Shown in pieces: positions 25,007 through 37,508 of a stretch of DNA of 64,000 nt. Location: NCBI GenBank assembly GCA_021234155.1, contig JAJEKV010000031.1, forward strand, positions 12,324,928 through 12,388,927, read 5' to 3'. How positions within the stretch are numbered: the first letter of the stretch is position 1; the number at the start of each line of letters is the position of its first letter. The notes below the pieces were generated by a model. It worked only from the letters and a program-made list of their open reading frames with translations. It did not search any database and was not told the origin of the DNA. The translations under genes were made by a program, and so were the position numbers. Origin of the DNA: Isoetes taiwanensis (Eukaryota; Streptophyta; Lycopodiopsida; Isoetales; Isoetaceae).

Positions 25007-25141
25007 ACGCTATTTGAGCGTTGGGAGGTTTTCCAGTTGATTGATGTTGATCACATTTGCTGCGGCGGCTGCTCGGTGCATGCTTACTTGTTTCCCAGCT
25101 GCTGTGGCATCCAGATTAACCGTTATGCAGGATGCACATGA
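25007..25141 (+). pseudogene. Exon-like piece of unknown gene at the Helitron 3' side
   Basis: After an acceptor-like tract (gcatgttttgcaacag) the frame reads TLFERWEVFQLIDVDHICCG, then GCSVHAYLFPSCCGIQIN, and stops with TGA at 25139-25141. It is Cys-rich with paired CC. I do not recognise it. It may be another captured exon, or only an open frame by chance. Confidence 0.3.
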
Positions 25142-25980
25142 TTTGCAGTGGTTCTATCCCTAGGCCTACAGAAACTGCAATTGCAGCATATGTCCATGGC
25201 AACATGTTAAGCAGGTATAGTTAATTCAAGTGTTACTTTCAATTGTTTATATTCAGAGGTCTATCAGGCCAGGATTTTGAAGTCTACTGCATATGGACTA
25301 ATGACCTTACATGTGGATGCCTATGTGAGGAACGTGCCTGTTTGTGTGGTGCCTGTTTGCCACTCAACATATTCCCTTTTTTTAAAAGATGAGTGCCTAT
25401 GAATGTCAAGCACTTGCTTTTCCCTCTGTTAAAAGAATAGGTAACACTCATGTAGTTTCTAAGAAGGATGGTTAAAAGCTAACAATTTCAATATATTACA
25501 CCCACTAAGCAGACACCATTAATCTAAATCACACACAAATAGACTCAACATATATAGTCATACCAACTACCTCCCCAATTTATATACCAATAAAAACCGA
25601 ACTGCAATCTACAAGAAAAATCATAGACAAATGTCGATGTGTACTGATTGCAATTAAGAATATACAATATGCACTAAGGACGTTCTATAATGGCCTTTAC
25701 ACTCCAAGACTTCAATTCACTTTGAACAAAGTGCAAGAGTTCCAACCGAGAACTAAATGGGTATGATACCCTCGTAAGACAATGTCAATATAAATATTCA
25801 CAATAAATGCACATTGCTATAAACATTCTAAAATTTCCTAAATTGTATTCAAACTTAAGCTAAAAAAAGAAACTGTATTCAAGCTATATATGCCCAAGTA
25901 GACGTTCTCAACCATAATGTTCTTAATATTTGAATTTAATCTTGATTTAAAAAGCCGGCCTTATTTGAGCACTTTTCTAG

Positions 25981-26612
25981 TAAGAGCTATGTGTATGCTT
26001 ATGTGTTTTGTATTTATATTAAGAAAATAGGCCATATAGGTATGATATAGGGTAGTAATGGAACATCTTTTATCAAGTATATCGTGTTTTATTCAAGTTT
26101 TGTTGTTAGCCGCCAATTTGCAAAATGTTACATTGTTTGCACCGGATCGGTGGACCTGAAAAACATTTTCAAACAAAATGCACATGACACTTTCAATGGT
26201 GCAATATAGACCAATGGTTGGTGCCACAAAAATAAAAAAATGCAAGCAATGGACTTTGCCGGAATGAATCTGAGAGTCGGGCACGCCATCCATGGCCCAT
26301 TTGCTTCAATGCAAATCGGCTTCGGGGGCTCCATGGTCGCTTTGCCGGGGGCAAATCATCTTCAGTGCAAATCAACCTTAGTGGCAAATCGGCCTTACAG
26401 GTTTCACTGGCTTAAGCGCAAATCGGCTTCAGAGCAAAGTGGCTTCAGGCTTCATGACATTCTTCGGGGCATTTCTCAGCTCCAAATCAAAGCATTCGGG
26501 CCTGTAACAACTCCAAATCGGTTCCATTTATCGCACAAGCAAGATTCGAAATCGATATGACAGAACTGCACGTCCACTTTCGACCGGCATACAAGACAAA
26601 AGATTTCACTGC
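25981..26612 (-). repeat. Repeat R copy 1, last piece
   Basis: From the Helitron junction (t-aagagctatgtgtatgc) this follows the complement of 42327-42722 with good identity up to gcttac near 26612. It contains an extra block around 26190-26400 with repeated gcaaatcgg(c/t)tt(c/a) motifs not present in copy 2. Confidence 0.82.
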
Positions 26613-27303
26613 TTACATGCTCGCTCCATGCCAAAATCCGGATGAGAGAAACTCACGCCCGCTTCCTCCCGCCGAATCCGGCATGCCCACTCCCAGCAGC
26701 TGCTCTCCTATCCGCTGCCAGGCTGCCTTCACATGGTTTCCCATTTGGGACTTCACGAGAAAATCTTCTGTCGCAAAACCATGCAATGTCATCCCCATAA
26801 CCAGATTATAGGCATAAACTTCACGAGAAAATCTTCTGTCGCAAAAATTTTGGATCATAAGATGGTGGATTCAGGGCATCCGTTTGATTGTAGAAGCATA
26901 TTCTAAACGAGGTGCACCCTGGACTACCATAATCATCGGATTTGTCGATCCTATGACCCAGATCGTATGTTGGGGCCTCTGGCCACCTCTCATTTCGCTT
27001 ATAGTCATTTATGATTGGAGGCGCCTACGATTTTGAAATATGAAATACGAGTCCGCTTAAGGTTTTGAGGGAATATCGAACCTCTATACGGTTTTGCCTA
27101 AGATTTTAGGATATGAAATACTATAAGGTTTGGGGGAATGTACTTAATGGTGTTAATTTTGTACATGTATTGTAAATTTTTTGAGGCTCTCGCTGCCCTA
27201 CGTAACCCCCCGTGTGAATATGCACCCAAACCAAAGGGGGTTTAAGGGGGATTTTAATTTAAATGTGTCAAATGCAATGGTTTGTGTTAATAATGTTAAT
27301 GGT
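26613..27303. other. Unassigned sequence with a 30-bp direct repeat
   Basis: No gene is recognised. The string cttcacgagaaaatcttctg plus tcgcaaaa occurs at about 26753-26780 and again at 26819-26846, 66 bp apart. The right part is AT-rich with repeated tatgaaatac motifs. Confidence 0.5.
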
Positions 27304-30191
27304 AGTAGAATAGAATAGAATAGAATATACATTAATGTCCCTTGTGCCGCGAGGCCCCTGGACTTGTGTAGCATGGGCGAGCTCCCTAAAAGGGCGCTAC
27401 TAGCACGTCGCGCTGTTATGATGTAGCCTTTTCTGAAGGCTGACTTTTTTTCTATTATTACCAGCATCCCGCTTTACTTCGGCTTCGTGGCCGTGCAGTG
27501 ATGCGTCGTTATTAATCAGCTTTTAACTGAACAATTTGTGTGGGGTTTATGACCCGCTTTTTGTACGGATCATGTTACGAACCCTCTTTCACTGTGTACT
27601 TCTCTATGCCTGGTCATCATTCTCTGGATCGCGTCTGCCAGATCTCGAAGCGATTCTGTTATTGTCATCAGAATATATATTGGTTCCCCCCATCTTATAT
27701 TTCTGTATTTGTCTCTGATGTCTCCGTATATCGGGCAATCATTAATCATGTGATTCTCATCCTCTACTCTCCCATTGTCACAGATTCTGCATATCCGGTC
27801 CTCCTTGTCTATTCCTCTCCACCTGTCTTTTTCGATTCTTAGATCATGACTCCCCATCCTGAATCTAGCCAGAATGCCTCTTCTAGTTTTTTTCCAGTAT
27901 GTTATCCGATACATCTGGTGTCCTACTTGCTGATCTGGGTTGAAAACTGTCATGAGCAAAGGATTGGGCAAAGTTTTGGCTTGAGAATGTCCAAGCCTCT
28001 TTTGAAAAGCTCAAAGAGGCTCTGACGACAGCTCCAGTCCTCGCCCTTCTAGATCCGAGCAAAGATAAGCTAGTGGCCACGGATGCGAGCAAGATAGCAA
28101 CAGGTGCAGTTTTGATGCAAGAAGGAAGGGTAGTCGCCTACGACTCGAAGAAGATGAGTGACGCGGAGCAACGCTACCCAGCTCATGATCAGGAGTTGTT
28201 AGCTATTGTCAGGGCACTAAGGATTTGGAGGCATTATTTGCTGGGGAGGAAGTTTCAGTTAGATACTGATCACCAGAGCCTTCAATATCTTTTCACCCAA
28301 CCACTCCTCAACCTAAGGCAAAGGAGGTGGATAGAATTCCTTGAGGAATATGATTTTGACATAGTGTTTAAGCCCGGCAAGCTTAATGTGGTTGCAGATC
28401 CCCTCTCTAAAAGACCATTCGAGACGAGAACGCATTGTAATGCTATATCAACTCTTTCGAGTGAGTTTGGTAAGAAAATTGAGCAGACATTGCCGTCTGA
28501 TGGTGATTTCAAGGAGGTATGGGCAAGCCTGTCTAAGGAGGCTAGAACAGATAAAGAACCGGAGGCCTTCAAACATTATAGGAAGGAAGGCAACCTGTTG
28601 TATCATAAAGATAAGTTGTGTGTGCCCGAATCATCAGGAGTAAGGAAGTTAATTCTTCATGACACACACAACAGCCCAATAGCTGGGCACACAGGATTTA
28701 TGAAGACGTATTTCAAGATTCGAAGTAGCTACTTCTGGCCGGGAATGAGGAAACCGATAGCCAGATATATTCGGGAATGCCAGTTGTGCAAGCAGACCAA
28801 GGCAGAACAGCTTTGAATTCCAGGAGCTTTGGAACCTTTGGCAGTGCCGAATGAAAAGTGGGGCTGTCTTGGGTCCTGTGTGTCTTTGCAGCCATGCTCT
28901 TGTGGCTCTGTCTGCCCACTCCTCATTCCACTGCCCTTCCTTTATTAGGTCGCTCAGGTTTAATCCCATCTCTCTGGTCTAACTTGCCACATATTTAAAC
29001 CATCCGCTGCCTATGAGGATGTGTGATTTTGCTGATTCGGTGATTGCAATACTAGACAATTTCCCCTGAATGTCTCCTGCATTGTCCCTAATCAGGTACC
29101 TTATGGTTCTCTCCCATGCTCTCACCTCCATTGGTTTTTGCCCTGTTTCGAGGACCATGATTGTCAGTGACGTATTTGTCCTTACTTTAAATTCCTGTTT
29201 GTGCCACTGCCTAAGGATTCCTCCCTGTTTTTTCCATTTTCTGTCTGTTAGGCCTGGCCCCCAGGCTTCTGCCCCATATAATTGAGTGGTGGCTACTACT
29301 GCACTGAATAAGTAACATTTGATGTCCCAGTCAATTATTATGCTTCTGTTGCAGAAATTCTTCATATTGAAATAACTCCCTATAGCTGATTGGAACCTGG
29401 TGTCTGCCCCCTTGGCCCACTTCCCTGTGCCATGCGCATCGTACCCTAGATATCTGTATTCCGTTGCTTCCTCTATTTCTTTTTCCTTATATCTGAAGGG
29501 TCTATGCCTGTTCTTATGGCCAAAGATGACTATCTTAGTTTTTGCTAAATTTACAGTCAGCCCTGTTTCTTCACAGAATTGTTCTAGAATTTTTAGCAGT
29601 CTGTGCATCCCCTTGTTTTTTGTGGCCATCATACTTAGATCATCAGCATATAGCATAATTGGTACCTTCGTGTCGTCTAACGTAGGGGCGTATTCGTCCC
29701 CTTGCTATTCTGCTATGTATCCCTGCAAAACATCTATGTATATTCCAAACAGAGTTGGGGATAACGGGCAACCCTGTTTTACGCCTGTGTCACAGTTTAT
29801 TGGCTGTCCTTCTTGCTCTATCTTGGCATATACCCTATGGTATAGTCTTGCAATTGACCCTACCATATTTCTCGGAGCTTGCATGTCCATTAATATTTGT
29901 AGTAGCTTCTCTCTTGGGACTGTGTCGAATGCTTTCCTGAAATCTACAAAGCAACAGATGATCTTCCTTCCCTGTGCCTTGTTCTGTTCTATTAATATCC
30001 GAAGGGTTACTAGGTGGTCGGTGGTTGAGTGTTCCGGCCTGAATCCTGCTTGCCCTTGTGCTCTCATGTTTCCTTCTTCTGCCCATTTCTTTAATTTGTT
30101 ATCCAGTGCTTTTCCAAACCATTTTGCGAAAATGGAACTCACCATTATTGTCGTATAGTTTCCTGGATCCTGCCTGCTTCCTGCCTTATGC
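27304..30191 (-). mobile_element. LINE-B: LINE with reverse transcriptase and (TTCTA)n 3' tail
   Basis: Minus strand from 30191: a 5'-truncated start, then reverse transcriptase with MVSSIFAKWFGKALDNKL, CCFVDFRKAFDTVPREKL, GVKQGCPLSPTLFGIYID and the catalytic MLYADDLSMM. An in-frame TAG at 29705-29707 separates the last two. The C-terminal part follows (AEAWGPGLTDRKW…), and after a foreign insert (27955-28862) a zinc-binding end (RICRICDNGRVEDENHMIND, C-x2-C…H…C). The element ends in a minus-strand (TTCTA)n tail at 27304-27326 instead of poly-A. LINE-D (52190-53398) has the same kind of tail. Confidence 0.9.
27955..28862 (+). pseudogene. Ty3/gypsy pol fragment (RNase H to integrase zinc finger) embedded in LINE-B
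   Basis: The plus strand encodes the end of reverse transcriptase (AKDWAKFWLENVQASFEKLK), RNase H (LVATDASKIATGAVLMQEG, AIVRALRIWRHYLLG, DHQSLQYL) and the integrase HHCC zinc region (HDTHNSPIAGHTGFMKTYFK, CQLCKQTKAEQL). A TGA at 28814-28816 interrupts it, and the frame then goes on as IPGALEPLAVPNEKW to 28862. The frame is otherwise open for nearly 300 codons. There are no LTRs and no target duplication. The piece starts and stops inside coding sequence, with LINE-B resuming directly on both sides. Confidence 0.92.
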
Positions 30192-30664
30192 TAAAAAAAA
30201 ATTATGTGTGTTGATTGTTATGTTAAAAAAGGGCCCTAACTAAAGCAAACATAAGTAAACTTTATGGGCCTAAATATTAATTACTAAAAAGCATAATAAC
30301 ATCAAGACAAACAAATTATTTCCATTGCAAACAACTATTGAGTACATTTTATGTAGTCATTATATTCATTATCTGTAATCTCAATATTGCAATAGGGTGC
30401 TTTTTTTATTTACCTACTCAATTTCGCGATGCTCCAGCACCGGCTCAGCACCTATTTTCAGCATTTTCTCGTGACGTGAAGGACGCCCTTCATCATTTTT
30501 GCAGGGTGTGCAGACCTGCGCGCGAAAAGTCACAGGCAGAATTGATTAGGTGCAGGGTGCTAGGGATTCTCGAATCCTCATCATTTCGATTTTGAAGCTT
30601 GATTGAAAGTGTAATTGGGAAGTTCGGTTTATTCTGCTACTCTTATGAATTCCAGCATCTAGCT

Positions 30665-33286
30665 ATGGCGCTCAAGTCCGGCGAGGTAAAAATCCCTCTA
30701 TTTCTCATGTTTTTTTCTTTATCTACTGATATTGAACTAAAAAAACACTGTTTGATGTTATCAGGAACTGCTTTTGGCAAGAACTGAGTACGAATTTCAC
30801 ACAAAAAGAGGTTTGTGTAATGAAGGGAAGAAGCCAAAGGATTTGAAGGCCAAGGATGTTTCCTACCATGATTTTCTTGATGTCTGGTAATGCCCACTTC
30901 AGAAAGGAAAGATAAACTTAAAATTTGTTGGGCCCCGGTTCGCCACTGTGCTGCATGACCTGCTGGAAAGAATCTATCAGAAAAGCAAGCCTACCAACAA
31001 TGAGGTTAGGGTAACCTTTGCTCGAGCTTTTGCTTGGAGTAATACCCAACAAGTTTTGTCAAACCCTGGGCAATTCAAAGTAAACTGGGCTAGTTTTGCT
31101 GCAGAAGCTTATCGAACATCTGAGTGCCAGATTTCTAAGGGGGATACCAGCAGCTACTGTTTGAATAGCAATGCTATTTTGGATCACTTGGGTAAGCTTG
31201 CTGAAATGAAGAGAGATGCAGAGGAGTTGCTATTATCAAAACAAGAGTCTTTATTGAGGAAAGAAGGTGATGTTGCTGGAGCAGATATAGCTTGCAAAGC
31301 TATATATGAAAATATCTGATTCAAGCAAAAGTCCGGCGGACCTTGAACGTGATTTTCCGAGGAAGAAGTTGCTTGCTATTGCAAAACTAAAGAATGATGA
31401 AGAAGTTATCACGAGAGCTTTTGAGTCGACACTTCGCAAATAGATTCTAAAGGGAAGAACACATTAAGTGCTGAAATTTCATCTTTGAAGGATGAAATAG
31501 CATCATTTGAGGCATCAATGGCGAAGTGGCATGCAAAGGCTAAGCATATTTCAGCCATGCAACAAGATAGTGAAAGTACCAAAACTCGGATGGAGTTGGG
31601 TATGGGTGTCTATTCTTTGCCTTTGCTAACTAATGATGTATGCCAGGCATGTGGCCTTTGTTTTCCTCAAGAATATGACCTGTTTATTAAAATAAACCAT
31701 GTGGACATAAATACCATGTCTTTTGCTTTTATTTGTCTGAAAACTATGCCTTTGTGGTTCCACTGTTGTGGAGAGGAAGTCCCAAAGCGGTTATTTTGCA
31801 AGAACCGGGATTCAAAGAATTGATATTGTGATTGAAGAGGACTCTAACTATGAAGATGAAGAAGAAACTGAACATGCTAACAGTGCTGAAGATAAGAAGC
31901 AGAAGGATGAAGTTGATAGCACCACTTTGTACAATAAACACACAAATCTTGATTTTAAAAGCGAAAATTTTGGAAAAATTAAGAAAAGGAAGACAAGGGC
32001 CAGCACAAAAAAAGACTCGAAACCTGTTTCAAGTAAGTATTCTTGTTCAATGTATCTTCTAATGTTTTTGTTTTGTGCTAACTTCAATTCTATTTGAGCA
32101 GTTATAGATATTGACAAAAATTTGAGTCTGCATAAATTTGCTCACATATCTCCCATAAAAGGTACACATTTAGTTTTAGTATTATAACTTCTCTTTAAGC
32201 TACATTAATTCATGATAGTGTAGCCAATATAGGTTTAGCTAAACTACCTTCAAATTGGGGCTAGAAGTTTCTAATACTTGGTTAAACTAAATGATTTTTC
32301 TCCATCACAGTTTCTTTCTTTTGGCTAAACTTTCACAAAATGGAAAGGCAAATATTAGCCATCGGCTAGTAAAAAAATCCAAGTATTTTGGCAAAGACAT
32401 TGAATTATTATAAATACATAAATCAAGACACAAACATACATAAACATGTTCAAACCTATAAAAAAAAGGACTACATTGTTCCTTTTCCTCTAATGCTTCA
32501 ACTTTGTACTTGGAACAAGAAAGAAAGTGGAAAAAAAAAGAAAAATATAAACCCTATTTAAAATTTCTTTAAGTTAGTACATACATTAGTGTTGAATCTG
32601 GGGCTAATCTATCCATTTTCCAAGCCCACTCTATCTTAAGTTTAGCTAATTGATGTCCTGATGGATATGTCTGGAGGTAAAGGTTTGGCTATTCAACCAA
32701 AAAACTCACTTGGGCGGCAAAAAAATTAAGCTAAAATCTTCTTTTTTTTGGGCATTTTTTCCATTTACTTTAGCCGTTTTTCTTGGCAAACCTGCTACAA
32801 AATAGTCATTTGGCTAACCTTAGCCGTTATTTTATTCCATGCATTAATTTTAAATTAATCTTGCAGACAAGAAGACCCCTGGCAGCAGTGGACAGCCTGC
32901 AGACAAGAAGACCCCTGCAAGAAACAAGCCTGGAGCACTGAAAAAAATGGTAAGTCTAAGCGAAAATTTGAATAGTAGTCCATGTTCAATTTAATTGTAG
33001 TTAATATTGAATTCTTGTTGCAGGAAATGTGTCTAACATTGCTGCAAAAGTTTCTGCTGAAGATGCAAGGATGGAGCATATAGAAGATCAAGATGCTGGA
33101 AATGTAAAAAAAAAGGATGCTGAAGAGGTGCTAGCTGAACAGACACTGGCTAACAGCCAAATTGATGAAGTTCTAGCAGATGTATCAGAGGATAATGGAG
33201 CAGATTCTGAAGAAGAAATCCTTCCAGGTGGTACACTCGAGGAAAATTATCTTGCTTTTAAAAAGATAAGACTTTCTGGAATTTAG
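30665..33286 (+). pseudogene. Unrecognised multi-exon gene, coiled-coil and Cys-rich, decayed
   Basis: Exon 1 is MALKSGE (30665-30685, donor gtaaaa). Exon 2 starts at 30765 (ELLLARTEYEFHTKRGLCNE), meets an in-frame TAA at 30888-30890 and continues in the same frame as KINLKFVGPRFATVLHDLLE to 31319. Frameshifted parts follow: a lysine-rich helix, a coiled coil (SAEISSLKDEIASFEASMAK), a degenerate zinc-binding piece (CQACGLCF) and an acidic/lysine tail (31800-32030). A further acidic exon-like stretch (33026-33286) ends LAFKKIRLSGI. No domain is recognised. Its position opposite 36511-37505 suggests one gene pair of an unknown mobile element, but that is inference. Confidence 0.5.
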
Positions 33287-33429
33287 CAGTCTTTCAGCAG
33301 TTTGTCTGTACAGAACCAGCATCTTAACAGAACTAGCATCTTATCAGCATCTACCAGGCTTGTTTTCTTTTTAAAATATTATGAGGATCTTGTATACATG
33401 CAACACAATTTTGTTCCATAGTGTTGATA

Positions 33430-36305
33430 TGTTTTTTGTTTTTTGTTTTTTTTTTTTTGAGGGATAAAAAAGATTTTATTTACTTAGAGAGAATGATACA
33501 AAGCCACATGGCAGAGGTGCACCCATCCACGAATATGAGATGGGGGTAGCTACGTAGCTCCAGCTTGTACTATTCTCTTTCCCGACCTAGACCAGATTAA
33601 AATAGGTGCCCCATATTTCTTCCTTTACCTCTTCTTCACATTTAAAAACTAGCCTAAATGTTTTAAGTCTTTCAAGTACCAGGTGAAGTAGCTGAGTTGA
33701 TGATATGAATACCTCCTGATTCTCAGCGAAGACTCGGGCATTCCTCCTTTTCCATATTGACCAGATCGTCCAGGCCCTGGCTATGTGAAAAGAAATCTTC
33801 TTCTTGGGACACCATTCTGGAGGGAGAATTCCTAGCAGCAATTCTTTGGTTCCTAAGGGGTATTCGAACCTATCCAGACTCCAGGCCCATACTTCTTGCG
33901 GCATCCCACATTCCACCAGACAATGTTCTATAGATTCTTCTTCCTCTTCACACATAGGGCAAAGTGGGCTCAATTATTGTCCCATTTGGAGACTAGATGA
34001 TTGACCCTTGGGACCACGTGGGATCACTTGCCAAAGAAAGGCGTTGATTAAGTGGAGGGAGGAATTTCAATAGCGTTTCTCGGATGTTTTTAAGGATGTC
34101 CTCCGTGATCACTAGCTCCCACTTGGGAGATCTTGGAAGAAATCCCTTAGTCTTCAAACTCTTTGTAGCATGACTTCACAAACTTGTTTGGTCGTATGTC
34201 GAAGGATGTACGACCCATGGACATTGATCTCCTCTATTTATTGTGTTTGGGGAGTCATGGAAGCCACACATTCCCAAATTATCTTGTCTGCGCCTCCTTT
34301 AAACCAAAACAGGCTTGAAATGCTTCCCAAGCCCGGCGGTGCTCTCCCATATACCACTTTGAGCACAAGAGTGTATACCACGTTTTTCCATCTCTTCACA
34401 ATCCTTGCGTCGCCACTATACCTAATGGGCCTTGTTTATTGTGCAATTCCACCGTACCCACCATGGAGGGAGGTCCCCTGCTTTAAATTTGCTGATATCA
34501 AAAAGCGTGAATAGTTTCTTTATGGCATTCCAAGCGAAATAAGACCCTTCGAGAAAGGGGAGGCTTCTTTACATGGCTTGAGATCAAAGAAGAGAGACCA
34601 TGGAAGGCGACACCTTGACGAAGGCTTACTATGCTTACAAGAATACAATAGAGCTTGGTTGATGAGGTGCAAACACTGGAGACTTCACCCTTTCACGAAG
34701 AATCATCCATATGAATTTGGCTATTAATACTTTGCTCTCAGTAAGACTATGTCAAACATACCAATTCCCCTTACGTTTTGTCCCTCTTGCACTTCCACCA
34801 AGCAATTTTGATCGTTGCACCTTCTTCATTACCTCCCCGGGCCAGTTTCAATCAACCCTTCTAACTCCTGCACCTTCTCCCTCGAGCAAGTAGAATTGAT
34901 GATATGTATACATAAGTATTACTTAGCACATGTTTTGCCACGGTAATCCTCCCCTGCAGGGATAACTGCTACCTTCCACCAATTTAGGTGTTTATGTAGG
35001 CCTAGTAGCATTTCATCCCATATTAGGCACTAGTGATGTTAATGCCCACTGGGATTCCTAACAAGCTGGAGTGTTCACCCTCAGGGATAATTTTCCATGG
35101 TAAGCTTTCCAAACATATGGGATGCCTGTTCTCCAAAGGCCACTGCACTGAGCATTTTTTCCAATTTATGAGGCAACCTGAAGCTATTGAGAAGGTGGCC
35201 CGTGGTTGTCTGCACATGACATATTGTTTTTCCTCTGCCTCGATAAACGAAATGAGTCGATGCATCTTGGTTCTGATTTGTTGAGAACCGGCCCACATTT
35301 CTAGTCCACACAATGAGACCGTCTGCGGATGCTTGCAGGAATAACTGTGAGAGAGCTTCTGCTGCTATATTGAAGAGGAAGGGAGCAAGGGGACAACCTT
35401 GCCTGATGCCCCTCTTAATCTCAAATATAGGAGATGATTCACCTTGAAATAAGACTGAGGCTCGAGCTGATCTCAATAGTTTCATTACCCCTTCTGTAAA
35501 AATATCCCCACAACCCAGCTTGAGCATCATTTTATGAAGAAAACTCCATCTAATGCTGTCATATGCCTTGGTGAAATCTAGCTTTAGATAGGCTACTTTT
35601 TGTCTGTTTTTTCGGCCCGGTTAAACCCTTCAAAGTCTTTGCCACATTGCTCAGAATACTCCTACCCGGTAAGAAGCCAAATTGGGCCTGTGAGATACCT
35701 TCCGCTAAAATTGGTTTGATCTTCTCTGCCATAGCCTTGGCTATGATTTTGTAAAATGCAGATAGGAGTGTGATAGGCCTCCAATCATGAATTGTGCTTG
35801 GCTCCTTGCACTTAGGTACCAGGGCAATGCAGCTTGTATTCAATCTTGGGTTTAAATTTTCAGCTTGCAAGAAGTCTGTGTATGCAGAAAAGATATCATT
35901 TTTAATCCATTCCCAATTGCATTGGTAGAATTCGATGGGAATTCCATCCATACCCGGACATTTATTCTTAGCCAATAAGAGGGTGGCTTTTTCAAGATCC
36001 TCCATAGAGAGAGAGCGATTCAGAATATCTTTTTGGCTAGAGCTCATTATAGGTGAAACTTTTGAGATCACTAACTCTTCGTATGTATCTTGGAATGGTA
36101 GGTTATGTTCCCCAAAAAAACCTTGGAAATGATTATATAAGTACCTTTTTAGATCCCCTGGGGATTTGAGGGTCGAGCCGTCGCCTAGTGCAATGGTTGA
36201 TAGAGTAGACGACCTCTTCTTTTCTTTCGCTGACTTAAAGAAGAACTTGGTGCACTTATCACCTTCATTTAGCCAAGTCAATCCTGCTTTGCATCTGTTC
36301 TCCAT
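33430..36305 (-). mobile_element. LINE-C: 5'-truncated L1-like retrotransposon with poly-A tail
   Basis: Minus strand from 36305: LTWLNEGDKCTKFFFKSAKE, NKCPGMDGIPIEFYQCNWEW, DWRPITLLSAFYKIIAKAMA and AQFGFLPGRSI of an L1-type reverse transcriptase, then FEIKRGIRQGCPLAPFLFNI. The catalytic YADD region is lost to frameshifts. Near the 3' end the zf-RVT region is intact (CPMCEEEEESIEHCLVECGM, EVWAW, WTIWSIWKRRNARVF). A long T-rich run at about 33432-33462 is the poly-A tail. It is related to LINE-A but is a different copy and family member. Confidence 0.93.
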
Positions 36306-36510
36306 TATTTATGTAATAGAAAGGTTTACATATGAATATAAGTGATATGATTGCTCAAACATTCCAAGTCCATGAATATAAGTTTTGTTTACATATTTCA
36401 TTATGACAACCAATTTGATCAACAAATTTGATCCTACAAATTTATAATATGATTTACAATTTACAATATGGTTCACAATTTACAATATGGTTTACAATTT
36501 ACAGTTTTAA

Positions 36511-37505
36511 TCACAAAGCATCTTTGCCTTTTGCTGCTTTTGCTTTTGATTTCTTCTTTCCTTTCAGCTCATTTCCTTTAGACTCTAAAACTTCTTGAGC
36601 ATAAATGGATGTGCTTTGATGCAAGCTATCCATAATATGGTCTTCCACAATGTCAGGGAGCTCAAACAGGTTGTTCCTCAATCTGGTCATATCAAAATTA
36701 ACAGCCAAAACCAAATGGTTGTATACACTGCACTCTGGCTCATGTTCTAGCAATTCATACAAGTTACCATTAATTAACTTGTAATATTTTCCAGTAACAA
36801 CTACTTCATTCCTACCAAACTTTTGCCCCCAAGGATCCTTGTATGCTTTCTCTATAACATGCTTTGTTCTAGTGCATTTTAAAATATAAAAGTCTACCTT
36901 TTCTTTGTTGTTAGGCTCAGCATTGACAGCAAAGTTATCTCCAACAGCAATGATATCTGATTTCCACTCATGATCTCCTTCAAAAACAGGGCCTTCAACA
37001 AACTTCCTCAACATAGCCAGCACCCATAGGTTTTAATTCAGGGTATGACCACGTGCCTATTCTAGCAATGTAGAGACACTTTGCATATTTCCCTAACCAG
37101 TAATTATGACAGAAACATGTGAAGTTCATATGTGCCACTTGAGTCGGGTTAGTTCTTTGAGTAGGCCTGATGGAATGAAATTTGCTAGAGCCAGATAGAG
37201 TTGCACAATCATACCTTTCACTTCTATCAACATCTCCTATGCCAACTTCCCAAAAATATCTGTCAAACACAAGCATTCACAAGCTCAGCAAATTAGAATG
37301 TATAAAAATCCAGCAGTTCAACAGCACACCTGTATCTGTCCTTGCCTTCCATTGTCATGTTGTCACTGAAATGTTTTTCGCAAAAAACCACTACATCATG
37401 TGCATTTCTAAGTGGCACAGAATTTCATTTTAACATCTCATGAGTTAGGGCTCTCTTAATGACAGCTCCAACACCATCATGTTCACCTGTTTCTCTATCA
37501 GATTA
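36511..37505 (-). pseudogene. Unrecognised gene, possibly transposase-related, decayed
   Basis: Read on minus from 37505, broken frames give TGEHDGVGAVIKRALTHEML, NAHDVVVFCEKHFSDN, then YCATLSGSSKF-like text, HMNFTCFCHNYWLGKYAKCL and, after a frameshift near 37025, a clean 170-residue frame (36511-37023): EWKSDIIAVGDNFAVNAEPN, VDFYILKCTRTKHVIEKAYK, LLEHEPECSVYNHLVLAVNF and a Lys/Ala-rich end. The DGVGAVIKR motif resembles the (HGKG)-DG-GA-vKR motif I know from uncharacterised transposon-linked proteins, and the frame behind it looks BAH-like. Neither is firm. It abuts the copia 5' half at 37509. Confidence 0.45.
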
Positions 37506-37508
37506 GTG

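Larger units (their letters stand above)
11255..25980 (+). mobile_element. Helitron, 14.7 kb, with nested insertions
   Basis: Comparison with the uninterrupted repeat copy near 42735 places the insertion exactly between A and T (ctatga|t-agagctatg), with no target duplication. The 5' end is TC followed by a (TATC)n expansion and then TCTATACATAATAATAAAAG at 11287, a typical plant Helitron start. The 3' end is CTAG (25977-25980) followed by host T. A short palindrome (aaagccggcctt) lies about 20 bp inside. No Rep/helicase gene is visible, so it is non-autonomous. Its own sequence is 11255-13125 and about 23551-25980, with an actin fragment and another exon-like piece. The centre is a large LTR element. 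Confidence 0.82.

Noticed and set aside
29400-30158. A 252-codon plus-strand frame
   Set aside because: It is the antisense shadow of the LINE-B reverse transcriptase, whose motifs are on the minus strand.
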